Assembly: GCA_938007935.1 (NCBI GenBank)
Contig: CALLMD010000029.1
Coordinates: forward strand, 1-64,000
Length of the DNA: 64,000 nucleotides
Reading direction: 5' to 3'
DNA from: an uncultured Hellea sp.
Lineage (GTDB): Bacteria; Pseudomonadota; Alphaproteobacteria; Caulobacterales; Maricaulaceae
The notes below the pieces were generated by a model. The model saw nothing but the letters and a program-made list of their open reading frames with translations, was not told the DNA's origin and ran no database searches. Below, piece by piece: positions 17,641 to 27,306 of this stretch; the first letter of the stretch is position 1, and every line of letters starts with the position of its first letter. A program made the translations under genes and the position numbers.

Positions 17641-17688
17641 AAAAAAGCCTAACCGCAGCGAAGCAGTTAGGCCATATCGGTTTAGGCT
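17641..17688 (-). terminator. Terminator-like hairpin between bamF and mutL
   Basis: On the minus strand GCCTAAC (72-66 of 17600s) pairs with GTTAGGC (53-47), and six T residues (17646-17641) follow. An additional upstream segment at 17688-17679 (AGCCTAAACC) is also complementary to the second arm, so two alternative pairings exist. The T run ends one base before the mutL ATG, so bamF readthrough would reach mutL only through this structure. Confidence 0.65.
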
Positions 17689-17712
17689 AAGCCCTGTGGA
17701 CTAAAGCGAGGG

Positions 17713-18246
17713 TTACAGCCCCGGGAGCTTTGCCCCGCGCGGGCGCTTCGTAATTTCAACTTCTCCGCCGCCTGTAGCCGCGCGGACAGATTCGAGGCGC
17801 TTGGCTTCAAGCTCATTATCCAGTGGTGAGCCATCTGGATTAACCATGCGGCCGTTTTTCCAAAATAATACGCGGTCAGAAAAGGCCGTTGACTTACGTT
17901 CAACTGAGTTTTGACCGTCAATTTCGAGGCGGATTTCTTGATTGGCATTTCCGACACCGGCTTTTGACATCAACACGATTTCACCGCGTGTGGGCTTAGC
18001 CGCGTCAACATCGCCGATCAACGCTTCACGGGCGGATTTTTGCGTGTAGTTATTTTCTGCTGAACTCGTGCCTAATTCTGGCGGGCGCAAATTATATTCC
18101 GGCGGCACCACCAATGGCGCTTTCGTTAAGATGTTAAACTCATTGGGTGCATTCTTTGTAATTCCCAAGGCTTTAGTCGTCTGGGTGCATCCGCCAAGCG
18201 CAACTGCGCCAAGCACAATAAAGCCAATAATTGTTCTCAAAGTCAT
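17713..18246 (-). CDS. bamF: BamF-like DUF3035 lipoprotein
   Basis: Start set at ATG 18246 (177 residues), which has GGAG eight bases upstream; a TTG four codons earlier is less likely. The signal peptide ends with a lipobox-type LGGC (Cys about 20). After it comes the DUF3035 core: PNEFNILTKAPLVVPPEYNLRPP, a segment shared with the BamF subunit of the Caulobacter outer-membrane assembly (BAM) complex. C-terminal residues are basic. It probably acts as an outer-membrane lipoprotein of the BAM machine. A hairpin terminator follows. Confidence 0.85.
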   Translation of the reverse strand: MTLRTIIGFIVLGAVALGGCTQTTKALGITKNAPNEFNILTKAPLVVPPEYNLRPPELGTSSAENNYTQKSAREALIGDVDAAKPTRGEIVLMSKAGVGNANQEIRLEIDGQNSVERKSTAFSDRVLFWKNGRMVNPDGSPLDNELEAKRLESVRAATGGGEVEITKRPRGAKLPGL

Positions 18247-18339
18247 GCGAGTCTCCAAAATTCTATGCGGTATTAACCAAAGATAAGCCCCGCGCCAAGT
18301 GACATAATGCTAATTTATCATTCGCCTATTTCACAACCT

Positions 18340-18894
18340 TTATCCTAGCTTATGCAAATATTCGCTTAAGTCATTAGGTGTATTAATATTATAAAACAGT
18401 TTTTCATCTGGCCAGAAAATGTGCCGCGCATGTGATGTGTTTACAATATATTTAAGTGGCATCTTATCTTCAAAATTTGCCGTTTGAAAAATACGTGCAA
18501 GGTCGTCCATGTGCCACCACGCAAAAGTCTGATGCATGCCCTGAGGCGAAATCGCAACGGCGCTTTTATCACCATATAACCGCTCGCAAAGGTTCGTTGG
18601 TAAAAGCGGGGCATCCACGGGGACTGTAAAAAAACCGTTGGGTTCATCTCTTTGTTTTAGGAATTTCCAAGCCGCATATAAGCCGGCCACGGGGCCTTTC
18701 GGTCCTGATGGGATATCGCTTAGGACAGGTACGCCAAGACCGTAATCATGAGGTGCTGAAAGCATGACCTCATCGACCTGCCGCTTAAAGGCATCATATA
18801 CGCGGTCAATTAGCCGTACGCCATTGACCTGCAGGCGGGCTTTATCTTCGCCCATCCTCTTACTTTTACCGCCGGCAAGTATAACACCTTTCAC
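18340..18894 (-). CDS. mobA: MobA-like molybdenum cofactor guanylyltransferase / nucleotidyltransferase
   Basis: A 184-residue protein with the nucleotide-binding LAGGKSKRMGEDKARLQVNG at 6-25, the SDIPSGPKGPVAGLYAA loop, and the metal-binding PVDAPLLP. This fits MobA, which attaches GMP to molybdopterin, but close relatives (CTP:molybdopterin cytidylyltransferases, other NTP transferases) share the core. No other molybdenum-cofactor gene is nearby. ATG is at 18894; divergent from the permease at 19082. Confidence 0.8.
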   Translation of the reverse strand: MKGVILAGGKSKRMGEDKARLQVNGVRLIDRVYDAFKRQVDEVMLSAPHDYGLGVPVLSDIPSGPKGPVAGLYAAWKFLKQRDEPNGFFTVPVDAPLLPTNLCERLYGDKSAVAISPQGMHQTFAWWHMDDLARIFQTANFEDKMPLKYIVNTSHARHIFWPDEKLFYNINTPNDLSEYLHKLG

Positions 18895-19042
18895 ACATTT
18901 CCCTTATTTTGTCGCCATAAGGCTTCTTTAACTTTATATCTTTGAGAACTCTAAATCATCATGCTGTAAGCTGGGTAGTTAGACAAACTGTAAACCGTTC
19001 ATGGAAGATATGTTTATTTCCTAACACTTCTCCCCACGACAG

Positions 19043-19085
19043 CCATAGACAGGATATGCTTTTGAAAGGCATAACCTGTCTATGG
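19043..19085 (+). promoter_or_regulatory. Long hairpin enclosing the permease start codon
   Basis: CCATAGACAGGATATGC (19043-19059) and GCATAACCTGTCTATGG (19069-19085) are complementary at 16 of 17 positions, with a 9-base loop. The ATG of the permease (19082-19084) is in the right arm, and no ribosome-binding site is visible outside. It could hide the start codon in mRNA, or be a palindromic protein-binding site. No T run follows, so termination is not indicated. Confidence 0.7.
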
Positions 19086-20389
19086 AAAAGTTTTATACCC
19101 CCAAGACAGCCGCCGCCGTCATCATAGCCAATATGGTCGGGACAGGTGTTTTCACCTCCTTGGGATTTCAACTCGCCGATATCCAATCCGTTTTCGCTAT
19201 TATGATGCTCTGGATTATTGGCGGCGTGGCCTCACTTTGCGGCGCGGCAACCTATGCCGAGCTTGGCGCAGCCCTGCCCCGTTCCGGCGGAGAATATAAT
19301 TTCCTTGGACGCATCTATCATCCTATGGCCGGTTTCATTTCGGGATGGGTCTCGACAGTTATAGGCTTTGCCGCGCCCATCGCCGCAGTCGCCCTCGCCT
19401 TTGGCAAATATAGCACCGCCGCCTTGCCCGGCGACTATGCCCCTTGGATAGGCAAAGCGCTGGCCTGCGCGCTTGTGATTATCGTCACGCTAGTTCATGG
19501 CCGTAACCGCAAAGCCAGCAGCCAGTTTCAATTTGGGTTTACCGCCATCAAAGTCATTCTGATTTTGGCCTTCTGCCTCGCTGCATTTATATTTACCTCT
19601 AACCCCCAACCTATTTCGCCAATGCCACAAGCGGGGGATTGGGATGTGATAACAAGCGCGGCCTTTGGCGTTTCGCTTATCTATGTGTCCTATGCCTATA
19701 CCGGATGGAACGCAGCCGTTTACATCTCGGGCGAATTAGAAAACCCGCAACGCGACCTACCCCGCATTCTTTTATTTGGTACAGGCCTCGTGATGCTGCT
19801 TTATGTGCTACTCAATTATGTTTTCCTCTACGCTGCGCCTATGGCCGAGATGGAAGGCCAAGTTGAGATTGGCTATATCGCCGCCAAAGGTATATTTGGC
19901 GAAACAGGTGCAAGGATTGCGGGCGGGATGCTCTCGCTCCTGCTGATTTCCACCGTCAGCGCCATGACCCTCGCGGGCCCGCGCGCCCTCCAAGCCATTG
20001 GCGAGGATTTCAAAGCGCTTAGCTTCCTCGGCAAAGTCAATAAGGACGGCATGCCGCGCAATGCCATTTATTTCCAATCGGCAATCGCGCTGCTTTATAT
20101 CGTGACGTCGAGCTTTAAAACGATTGTGGTCTTTGCGGGCGCTATGCTGGCCTTTAATAGCTTCCTCGCCATTCTGGGGGTCTTTATTTTGCGTTACCGC
20201 GAACCCGACCTCCCCCGTCCCTATAAGACATGGGGCTACCCCCTCGTGCCGCTCATCTATCTCGCGATAACCTCCGCCATGTTGATTTTCGTGGTAATGA
20301 AAGAACCACATAAGGCCGTATTTGGGGTGTGCGTAATAGCGGTCGGTGTGGTGTTTTATGCGGTGTCGGCGCGGCTGAATAAGAGCTAA
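19082..20389 (+). CDS. APC-family amino acid permease
   Basis: A 435-residue transporter with about 12 hydrophobic segments. The first helix carries the APC signature IIANMVGTGVFTSLGF (about 14-29), and the ALPRSGGEYNFLGRIYHP loop follows helix 2, typical of amino acid-polyamine-organocation permeases. The substrate cannot be told. The start codon is embedded in the long hairpin at 19043-19085; starting later would remove the first conserved helix, so ATG 19082 is kept. Confidence 0.85.
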   Translation: MEKFYTPKTAAAVIIANMVGTGVFTSLGFQLADIQSVFAIMMLWIIGGVASLCGAATYAELGAALPRSGGEYNFLGRIYHPMAGFISGWVSTVIGFAAPIAAVALAFGKYSTAALPGDYAPWIGKALACALVIIVTLVHGRNRKASSQFQFGFTAIKVILILAFCLAAFIFTSNPQPISPMPQAGDWDVITSAAFGVSLIYVSYAYTGWNAAVYISGELENPQRDLPRILLFGTGLVMLLYVLLNYVFLYAAPMAEMEGQVEIGYIAAKGIFGETGARIAGGMLSLLLISTVSAMTLAGPRALQAIGEDFKALSFLGKVNKDGMPRNAIYFQSAIALLYIVTSSFKTIVVFAGAMLAFNSFLAILGVFILRYREPDLPRPYKTWGYPLVPLIYLAITSAMLIFVVMKEPHKAVFGVCVIAVGVVFYAVSARLNKS

Positions 20390-20406
20390 TTGAGAATTTT
20401 AATAAT

Positions 20407-21468
20407 GTGACCAAATTATTTCCAGACAAGCTATACCGATATCGTGCATTAAACGATAAGTCCCAAGTTGAAGGAGAGATCAACGATAAGTCCCAAGTTG
20501 AACGAGAGATCAACGCTATAAAAAATTCTTACTTATGGTTTTCTGACTTTAACTCTCTCAATGACCCAACAGAAATTGCTGATGCCGATGTAAAAAAATT
20601 TCCCGTTTTAGCCGATATAATGCTCCGAGTTATGCTTAAGGACCCACGTGGAAAAGTAGCGAAAGTTATGAACAATAGAGCTCAACATTACTCAAGTGGC
20701 CTATTAGATAAATCAACTGCAAGAATATGTTGTTTCTCTGAAAGAAAAGATCATCAAGCTATGTGGGCTTACTATGCAGGCAATTTTGAAGGAATTTGCA
20801 TAGAATATGATATTAGAAAGCTTGTATCTCTGAATCAGTTTTGCTGGGGAAGCAAGCCTATAAAAGTCACTTATTCTGAAAAGCGGTTGGTCAGCGCTGA
20901 GAATACAATAGATTTTGGAACTAAGACCAGCGAAGGATTGAGTGCCTTATCCACTAAACACTTTGATTGGGAACATGAACAAGAGTGGAGAATGTTCAAA
21001 CGTGATGGGTCTGGAGAAACCTATCATACATCTAATGTAATAACGCACGTGTATTTAGGCTCTCGTATAAAACAAAATACATCTGCCCAAGTTAGGCAGG
21101 TCTGCAAAAGTCTTAACATATCTGTCTCTACTATGTCGTTTAGCAATTATAAAATGCAATTTACAAAGCAAATTTCTAAAAAGAAAAACCGCAAACAAGT
21201 ATTATGTGAACTAGCTGAAACTGGAATTAAAGGCAAAGATGCAATTATTGCGAAAGGGTATGACAAAAATAGTTTAGAAAAAGCAATAAGCAAAGCACGG
21301 CAATACCCCAATGCAAAATCAGTTTTCCTTATAAATTTAAGTGATAATGAATCATATATTTACATGTACCTTTTATTCAAATTTCCAAATGGTAAAGAAG
21401 ACATAAAAAGCTTGAAATTCAAAATTAAAGGAAACCGAGTTTCTTCGGAATACAACTATTCTCTTTAA
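20407..21468 (+). CDS. DUF2971 domain protein with uncharacterised C-terminal domain
   Basis: A 353-residue protein from a GTG start. Residues 9-250 match DUF2971: LYRYRAL near the start, ARICCFSERKDHQAMWAYYA (about 110-129), GICIEYD and WEHEQEWRMFK. About 100 residues follow (from KKNRKQVLCELAETG) that I do not recognise. A perfect-length 30-base tandem duplication (20452-20481 and 20482-20511, one base different) repeats NDKSQVE-G/R-EI near the N terminus. DUF2971 proteins are of unknown function and often sit in accessory or defence-associated regions. This gene is far more AT-rich than the adjacent permease and lolD. It has no partner gene; a weak SD only. Confidence 0.8.
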   Translation: MTKLFPDKLYRYRALNDKSQVEGEINDKSQVEREINAIKNSYLWFSDFNSLNDPTEIADADVKKFPVLADIMLRVMLKDPRGKVAKVMNNRAQHYSSGLLDKSTARICCFSERKDHQAMWAYYAGNFEGICIEYDIRKLVSLNQFCWGSKPIKVTYSEKRLVSAENTIDFGTKTSEGLSALSTKHFDWEHEQEWRMFKRDGSGETYHTSNVITHVYLGSRIKQNTSAQVRQVCKSLNISVSTMSFSNYKMQFTKQISKKKNRKQVLCELAETGIKGKDAIIAKGYDKNSLEKAISKARQYPNAKSVFLINLSDNESYIYMYLLFKFPNGKEDIKSLKFKIKGNRVSSEYNYSL

Positions 21469-21495
21469 CTACTAGAGACTATTACAACGTTCAAC

Positions 21496-22191
21496 TCACC
21501 GATTAAACGGTACAATCAGGCCCTCACGGACCGTCAAGACGCGGTCCATATATTTTGTTAGCCCCATATTATGCGTAGCAACGAGCGCGGAAAAGCCCTC
21601 AAGGCGGGTGAGATCAAATAGGCTTTGAAAGACATTGCCAGAGGTCGCGGGATCGAGGTTTCCCGTGGGTTCATCCGCGAGCAGAACTTGGGGTTTATTG
21701 GCGATAGCGCGGGCGATGGCGACTCGCTGCTGCTCCCCGCCTGACATCTGGCTAGGTTTATGATGTCCGCGATCAGATAAGCCCATAATCCCTATGAGAC
21801 GTCGGGACTCAGCTTCAGCGGCTTTATAGGACTTGCCTGCAATCATTTGCGGGATAGAGACATTATCAATGGCTGAGAACTCTTTTTGCAAATGATGGAA
21901 TTGATAGACAACACCGATAGTTTCCCGCCGAATAGATGTGCGCTCATCATCGGAGAGTTTTAGGCACTCACGGCCATTTATGAAAACTTCACCTGCATTG
22001 GGTTTTTCGAGCAATCCAGCGGCATGAAGCAATGTCGATTTACCCGAGCCAGATGGCCCAATTAATCCAACCATTTCGCCGGGATAAATGTCAATATCTG
22101 CCCCTGTTAAAACGTTCAGAGTTTTAGGCCCCGACTTATAGGAACGGTGCAAGTTTCTTACAGATAGAATAGGACGGCCAGTTCTCATCAT
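21496..22191 (-). CDS. lolD: Lipoprotein-releasing system ATP-binding protein LolD
   Basis: A 231-residue ABC ATPase that powers detachment of outer-membrane lipoproteins from the inner membrane. Walker A is [11 protein letters not shown], the signature is [15 protein letters not shown], and Walker B is [12 protein letters not shown]. The sequence and the adjacent LolC-type permease (five bases upstream) separate it from MacB-type exporters. It ends the long minus-strand run that starts with nuoA. Confidence 0.93.
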   Translation of the reverse strand: MMRTGRPILSVRNLHRSYKSGPKTLNVLTGADIDIYPGEMVGLIGPSGSGKSTLLHAAGLLEKPNAGEVFINGRECLKLSDDERTSIRRETIGVVYQFHHLQKEFSAIDNVSIPQMIAGKSYKAAEAESRRLIGIMGLSDRGHHKPSQMSGGEQQRVAIARAIANKPQVLLADEPTGNLDPATSGNVFQSLFDLTRLEGFSALVATHNMGLTKYMDRVLTVREGLIVPFNR

Positions 22192-22196
22192 CGCCT

Positions 22197-23510
22197 CTAT
22201 TCGTATCGCAATGCGTCGACAGGATCGACTTTGGAAGCATTAAGCGCAGGCAGGAAGGTAGCCGCGGCGGAAATGAGGAAGCCCCAAAAGGCAACACCAA
22301 AAACTTCTGACCAGACAATTTTGGCAGGTATCCCGCCAGACATACCGTAAACATCGGCTGGAAATAATTCGGTTCCTGTGATGGTTTCTATAATCCACTG
22401 GACGCCGCCAATATTGACACAAAATAAGATACCTAAAAGCAGTCCCGCAAAAGTACCTAATATTCCAACCATGGCCCCACACATAAAGAATATACGTAAT
22501 ATTCCGCCTTTGGTCGCGCCAATTGTCCGCAGGATCGCTATGTCTTTCGACTTATTTTTAACCAGCATAATCATCGAGGCCAGTACGGGAAAGGCTGCGA
22601 TTATAACAACTATCATAAAGATAAAACGCATTGCAATTTGTTCCGTTCGCAGCGCCGTTGCCGTAGTGGCGTTTCGATCTTTCCATGTCGAGAGGAATAC
22701 GGGTTCATTAGACGCCTCAGAAACTAAGCCCCTCATCTGATCTAGCGCGTCAGGGTCCTCTAAGCGAAGCTGAATTTCGCCCGTCACGCTTCCGCCTTCA
22801 AAGAGCTGCGTCGCTTGGTCAAAGCCCATATAAATATAAGTTTGATCTGTCACATATAAGCCAACCTCAAAGATTGCGCCCACGGTGTAGACCTTCTTTA
22901 CAGGTACAGGCCCCGTAATTGTCTGACGGGTTCTGGGTGAAAAGACTAAGAGACGATCACCAACGGTTAGGCCCAAACCGCTAGCCAAAACAGCGCCCAC
23001 CGCAATTTGGTTTTCTGATCCTCGGCCCTGTCCAAAATATTCAAGACTGCCGAGCTGAACACTATCAGCGATTAGCTCATAATTTTGGAGGTTACGCGGC
23101 GAAATCCCAATGACTTGCGCTAGCGCAAATTGTCCATTGGCCTGCACACCCGTATAATGCTGGGTGAATTGAAAAGCTTCATCCACGCCTTCAATAGTGG
23201 CCAAACGTTGTTCTAACTGCTCAACGCTCTCAGGCGTTGGCTTAGGTGAACTTGAGGCCACATACATATGTCCCTCTGACCCGACAGTCAGGCGTATCAT
23301 ATCTGACCGAAACCCGTTCATGATTGACATAATTATAATCATCGCGGCAATCGCGAGCATAATACAGGTAAAGGAAATCGCCGCGATTAACCCGACACCC
23401 CCTTGTGTTTTCTTTGCGCGAAGATAGCGCATCGCAATCATACGCTCGACAACTCCAAAAGGCTTATTCTGAACTCCGTTAAACGCTTTTATGTCAGAAG
23501 AGGCGTTCAC
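22197..23510 (-). CDS. lolC: LolC/LolE-family lipoprotein-releasing permease
   Basis: A 437-residue inner-membrane subunit. It has four transmembrane segments (one near 35-60, three in the last 180 residues) around a large periplasmic domain (about 65-290), the LolC/E fold with an FtsX-type C terminus (ASMIMLVKNKSKDIAILRTIGATKGGILRIF). In alphaproteobacteria a single LolF-like permease often replaces separate LolC and LolE; only one is present here, so it may form a homodimer with LolD. Start abuts the proS stop. Confidence 0.9.
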   Translation of the reverse strand: MNASSDIKAFNGVQNKPFGVVERMIAMRYLRAKKTQGGVGLIAAISFTCIMLAIAAMIIIMSIMNGFRSDMIRLTVGSEGHMYVASSSPKPTPESVEQLEQRLATIEGVDEAFQFTQHYTGVQANGQFALAQVIGISPRNLQNYELIADSVQLGSLEYFGQGRGSENQIAVGAVLASGLGLTVGDRLLVFSPRTRQTITGPVPVKKVYTVGAIFEVGLYVTDQTYIYMGFDQATQLFEGGSVTGEIQLRLEDPDALDQMRGLVSEASNEPVFLSTWKDRNATTATALRTEQIAMRFIFMIVVIIAAFPVLASMIMLVKNKSKDIAILRTIGATKGGILRIFFMCGAMVGILGTFAGLLLGILFCVNIGGVQWIIETITGTELFPADVYGMSGGIPAKIVWSEVFGVAFWGFLISAAATFLPALNASKVDPVDALRYE

Positions 23511-24842
23511 TTATATAACACCCTCATATTCCGAGCTGATGAATTTCACGGCGTCGGCAGGAGACATATTTTGTTTCTCACCTGTCGCGCGGGTTTTGAC
23601 TTCCACAATGCCTTCTTTTAGGCCGCGCGGCCCAATCACAATTTGATAGGGCAACCCAATTAAGTCCATTCTTGCAAATTTTTGCCCGCCGCGATCATTT
23701 TTATCGTCATATAGAGGGTCAATACCTGCCGCTGAGAGTTTTTGATAAATATCCTCACAGGCCGCGTCTGCTTCTGCGTCCCCAGATTTCAAATTAATGA
23801 TACCCGCGCCAAATGGCGTAACGGATTTCGGCCAAATAATACCATCTTCATCATGGCTAGCCTCAATAATACCGCCAACAAGGCGTGAGACGCCAACGCC
23901 ATAAGAGCCCATCATGACATTCACATTCTTACCATCCGCCCCTGTGACTTGAGCTTTCATCGGCTCGGAATATTTATCGCCAAAATAGAAAATATGACCG
24001 ACTTCGATACCGCGGGCTGATAGCTGTTTATCCGCAGGCACTTTGGCAAATTCCTCTGCGTCATGTTTTTCGTCTGTCGCAGCATATAATGAGGTCCGCT
24101 GTTCGAAAACAGATTTCAAATCTTCCGCGTTGTCAAAATATCCGGGCGCTGGCATATCCACCAAGTCTTTGTGACAGAAAACTTCACTCTCGCCCGTTTC
24201 AGCCAATATCAAAAACTCATGGGACAAGTCGCCGCCAATTGGTCCCGTATCGGCCCGCATAGGTACGGCCTTAAGCCCGAGACGGGCATATGTATTTAGG
24301 TAAGCCACGAATTGACGATAATAGGTCAGTCTCGCCGCTTCTGCATCAATGTCAAAACTATAGGCATCTTTCATGAGGAATTCACGGCCGCGCATAACGC
24401 CGAAACGCGGGCGTCTTTCATCCCTGAACTTCCACTGAATATGGTAAAGACTTTGCGGTAAGTCCTTGTAAGACCTCACATAAGAGCGAAACATATCGGT
24501 GATCATATCTTCATTGGTGGGCCCATAAAGAAGCTCTCTATCGCCGCGATCTTTAATCCGGAGCATCTCTGGGCCATAGGCATCATACCGCCCTGTTTCT
24601 TTCCAATGATTAGCCGATTGGATTGTCGGCATGAGCATTTCAACGGCGCCCGCCTTATTTTGCTCTTCCCTAACAATCTGCTCGATTTTTTTGAGCACCT
24701 TAAATCCAAGGGGCAGCCATATATAAATGCCGGCGCTATCTTGTTTCACCATACCCGCGCGCAGCATGTATCTGTGAGACGCAATCGTGGCCTCTGCTGG
24801 TGTCTCTTTCAAGACAGGTAGAAAGTAGTTCGACAAACGCAT
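23511..24842 (-). CDS. proS: Prolyl-tRNA synthetase, short type
   Basis: A 443-residue class II synthetase charging tRNA-Pro. Motif 2 ([25 protein letters not shown]) and motif 3 ([16 protein letters not shown]) are intact, and the anticodon-binding domain is C-terminal. At about 440 residues it lacks the roughly 180-residue editing insertion of longer bacterial enzymes, so it should mischarge tRNA-Pro with alanine unless another protein edits; a free editing protein is encoded at 51008-51523. It is the gene before lolC in this run. Confidence 0.95.
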   Translation of the reverse strand: MRLSNYFLPVLKETPAEATIASHRYMLRAGMVKQDSAGIYIWLPLGFKVLKKIEQIVREEQNKAGAVEMLMPTIQSANHWKETGRYDAYGPEMLRIKDRGDRELLYGPTNEDMITDMFRSYVRSYKDLPQSLYHIQWKFRDERRPRFGVMRGREFLMKDAYSFDIDAEAARLTYYRQFVAYLNTYARLGLKAVPMRADTGPIGGDLSHEFLILAETGESEVFCHKDLVDMPAPGYFDNAEDLKSVFEQRTSLYAATDEKHDAEEFAKVPADKQLSARGIEVGHIFYFGDKYSEPMKAQVTGADGKNVNVMMGSYGVGVSRLVGGIIEASHDEDGIIWPKSVTPFGAGIINLKSGDAEADAACEDIYQKLSAAGIDPLYDDKNDRGGQKFARMDLIGLPYQIVIGPRGLKEGIVEVKTRATGEKQNMSPADAVKFISSEYEGVI

Positions 24843-24915
24843 GTTACGAATCCAATTAATTTAATCTCAGGCTTAAACACTTGTCGGCCTGCCTACAAGT
24901 TCGCGTATGAGGCGA

Positions 24916-25188
24916 TTACGGTTTATTTAATCCAAGCAAAGCGGCCAATTGATCCCAGCTCACCAGTCCTGACCAAATGATACCGCAAACGATAATCCAT
25001 AAAACAGTCGCGATAATGGTTGTGAGCTTAAATTTGCGTTTAATATTTGATTCAACAGGCGCGCCCGGTTCTGAACCTTCAACGACATCACCGACCTCAG
25101 CCTGCCCCCTAACCCCAATGGGCAAAACCATAAAAAGCGTGACCCACCATATAAGCAGATAAACAACGAATAACGAGAAGGGTGACAT
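24916..25188 (-). CDS. DUF1467 family small membrane protein
   Basis: A 90-residue protein with two hydrophobic helices (about 3-24 and 54-76). The first ends with the conserved MVLPIGVRGQ typical of DUF1467, a family found almost only in alphaproteobacteria between mce and proS, exactly the context here. Function is unknown. The start overlaps the mce stop by one base. Confidence 0.85.
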   Translation of the reverse strand: MSPFSLFVVYLLIWWVTLFMVLPIGVRGQAEVGDVVEGSEPGAPVESNIKRKFKLTTIIATVLWIIVCGIIWSGLVSWDQLAALLGLNKP

Positions 25189-25619
25189 TAATGCTGACCG
25201 TCTTTTGGCGTTTCCATCAATTCGATAAGAACCCCGCCTGCATCACCGGGATGTAAAAAGACAACGGGCGTGCCATGCGCGCCAATGCGAGGTTCATTTA
25301 AAACCCGCATACCCTTCTCTGCCATGGCAAGGCTCGCTTGATGAATATCTTTGACTTCAAAGCATATATGATGCTGCCCCCCTTTGGGATTCTTTTCTAG
25401 AAACTTAGTAATCGGGGATGTGTCACCATATGGCTGTATCAATTCCACTTGTCCGCTTGGTAAATTGACAAAGGCATATGTCACACCTTGGGGCGGCAAG
25501 TCAGCTGGCTCTGTTATGTCCGTTACGCCAAAAACATCCCGGTACATTTTTATAGCTGCTTTAATATCGGGAACCGCTATACCAATATGATTTAGGGGCC
25601 CTAAGAAACTATCATACAT
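25188..25619 (-). CDS. mce: Methylmalonyl-CoA epimerase
   Basis: A 143-residue vicinal-oxygen-chelate (glyoxalase-fold) enzyme of two beta-alpha-beta-beta-beta modules, converting (S)- to (R)-methylmalonyl-CoA in propionate and odd-chain catabolism. Metal-ligand regions are LNHIGIAVPDI (about 8-18), HHICFEV (about 82-88) and the C-terminal VLIELME glutamate. Length is normal. It lies one base after rnj in the same direction; the mutase genes are not in the window. Confidence 0.88.
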   Translation of the reverse strand: MYDSFLGPLNHIGIAVPDIKAAIKMYRDVFGVTDITEPADLPPQGVTYAFVNLPSGQVELIQPYGDTSPITKFLEKNPKGGQHHICFEVKDIHQASLAMAEKGMRVLNEPRIGAHGTPVVFLHPGDAGGVLIELMETPKDGQH

Positions 25620-27305
25620 CTACTTCACCTTATGAGCTGTGATTTCAACATGTGTACGTTTGCCTGTATAGGATTTTACAAATTTCTTGACCTTTGATCT
25701 AAGTCTATCCTCAATCAGATCTTCATCCCGACGCGCGCGCGGGGCCATATCTTCAAAGGCGTCCTCAGCAGCATCTGCAGTTAAATCAATCATTTCTTCT
25801 AAGAGCTGCCCGTCAGGGCCTTCGGGAAATCCTGAGATACGCACCTCAGGCCCACTGATGAGATGGGCTTTGCTGTTGACCACAAGGCTAACAGAGACAT
25901 GACCCGCATAGGCCATTTTCTTTCGCAATCTCAGACCTTCATCATTATCTGAAATTATCGCATTGCCGTCTTGATGTAAGCGTCCCGAAGGCACGATATC
26001 AATAACGGCTGGCCCCTTATCTGAGAGCATTATCATTTCGCCATTACGCGGCGCGATTGAGAATTTCGGCGATAAAGATTTTGCGAGCTTGGCATGCTCG
26101 AGCAAATGCCGTCTTTCACCATGCACAGGAACAGCGATTTTTGGGCGCACCCATTTATACATTTGTTTTAATTCTTCGCGGCAAGGATGACCAGACACAT
26201 GTATAGGCCGCATTTTCTCAGTCACAATATCCACGCCGTCATCAGCCAGTGCATTTTGTAGCGCGAAAATGCCGACTTCGTTTCCTGGAATAATTTTAGA
26301 TGAAAATATAACCACATCGCCTTTGTGAAATTTCACATTTCGATGCGAGCCATTGGCAATCCTAGACAAAGCTGCGCGCGGTTCACCCTGACTACCCGTA
26401 CACAGGTACAGGACATTTGCGGCAGGCATGCTATTGGCCTCGTCCTCAGTCACCAAAGCGCCAACATCTGATAGCATGCCGACGGATTTAGCTGCCCCCG
26501 TCATGCGCTGCATCGACCGTCCAACCAAGCACACACTGCGCTCATTGGCCTTGGCCGCCATCATCACAGATTCAAGCCTTGCAATATTTGAGGCAAAAGA
26601 CGCAACAGCGACACCCTTTCCATCATATTCCCCAATGAGCTTTACGAGTTCAGCACGAACGCCCTCTTCACTCCCCGCATAACCGGGCGAAAACACATTT
26701 GTGCTATCGCATATCATCGCCAGAACACCATCATCGCCTATGGCTTTCAGCGCGGCGGCGTCAACAGGTTCGCCGATTTGAGGCGCTTCATCAATCTTCC
26801 AATCACCTGTATGCAAAATCGTACCAAGCTCTGTGCGAATAGCCAAAGCATTGGGCTCAGCAATAGAGTGGGTCATTGTGATAAATTCAAAATCAAAAGG
26901 CCCTAAATCAAACTTTCCTTTCAAGGGCACCTCATGGAGCTCCACATCATCCAAAAGACCAAATTCAGACAATCTATCTTTCACCAAATACATAGTGAAC
27001 GGCGTCGCATAAACGGGGCATCTTAGCTGTGGCCATAAACGGCCGAGCGCGCCCATATGGTCTTCATGGGCATGGGTTAAAATAATGCCTAACAGATTAT
27101 CGCGACGCTCAATAATAAATTCGATATCTGGCATAATGATTTCGATACCGGGCGTATCCGCGCCGCCAAATGTGACGCCAATATCAACAATCACCCATTT
27201 GCGATTGTCTGCTGGCCCAAAGCCGAAAAGGTTGAGGTTCATTCCGATTTCACCACAGCCGCCGAGAGGCAGGAAGACTAGCTCATTTTTTTTATTATTG
27301 GCCAT
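25620..27305 (-). CDS. rnj: Ribonuclease J
   Basis: A 561-residue metallo-beta-lactamase/beta-CASP nuclease acting as a 5'-3' exoribonuclease and endonuclease in RNA maturation. The metal motif HAHEDH (in LTHAHEDHMGALG, about 77-89) and later GHPCREELKQMYKWVRP, part of the beta-CASP domain, are present. In alphaproteobacteria RNase J matures 23S and 16S rRNA 5' ends. Gene order coaX-rnj-mce is conserved in the class. Start is one base after the coaX stop. Confidence 0.93.
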   Translation of the reverse strand: MANNKKNELVFLPLGGCGEIGMNLNLFGFGPADNRKWVIVDIGVTFGGADTPGIEIIMPDIEFIIERRDNLLGIILTHAHEDHMGALGRLWPQLRCPVYATPFTMYLVKDRLSEFGLLDDVELHEVPLKGKFDLGPFDFEFITMTHSIAEPNALAIRTELGTILHTGDWKIDEAPQIGEPVDAAALKAIGDDGVLAMICDSTNVFSPGYAGSEEGVRAELVKLIGEYDGKGVAVASFASNIARLESVMMAAKANERSVCLVGRSMQRMTGAAKSVGMLSDVGALVTEDEANSMPAANVLYLCTGSQGEPRAALSRIANGSHRNVKFHKGDVVIFSSKIIPGNEVGIFALQNALADDGVDIVTEKMRPIHVSGHPCREELKQMYKWVRPKIAVPVHGERRHLLEHAKLAKSLSPKFSIAPRNGEMIMLSDKGPAVIDIVPSGRLHQDGNAIISDNDEGLRLRKKMAYAGHVSVSLVVNSKAHLISGPEVRISGFPEGPDGQLLEEMIDLTADAAEDAFEDMAPRARRDEDLIEDRLRSKVKKFVKSYTGKRTHVEITAHKVK

Positions 27306-27306
27306 T

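Noticed and set aside
20407-22191. DUF2971 gene plus ABC genes as a defence system
   Set aside because: The ABC genes are clearly LolD/LolC and read in the opposite direction; no nuclease, helicase or sensor partner is near.
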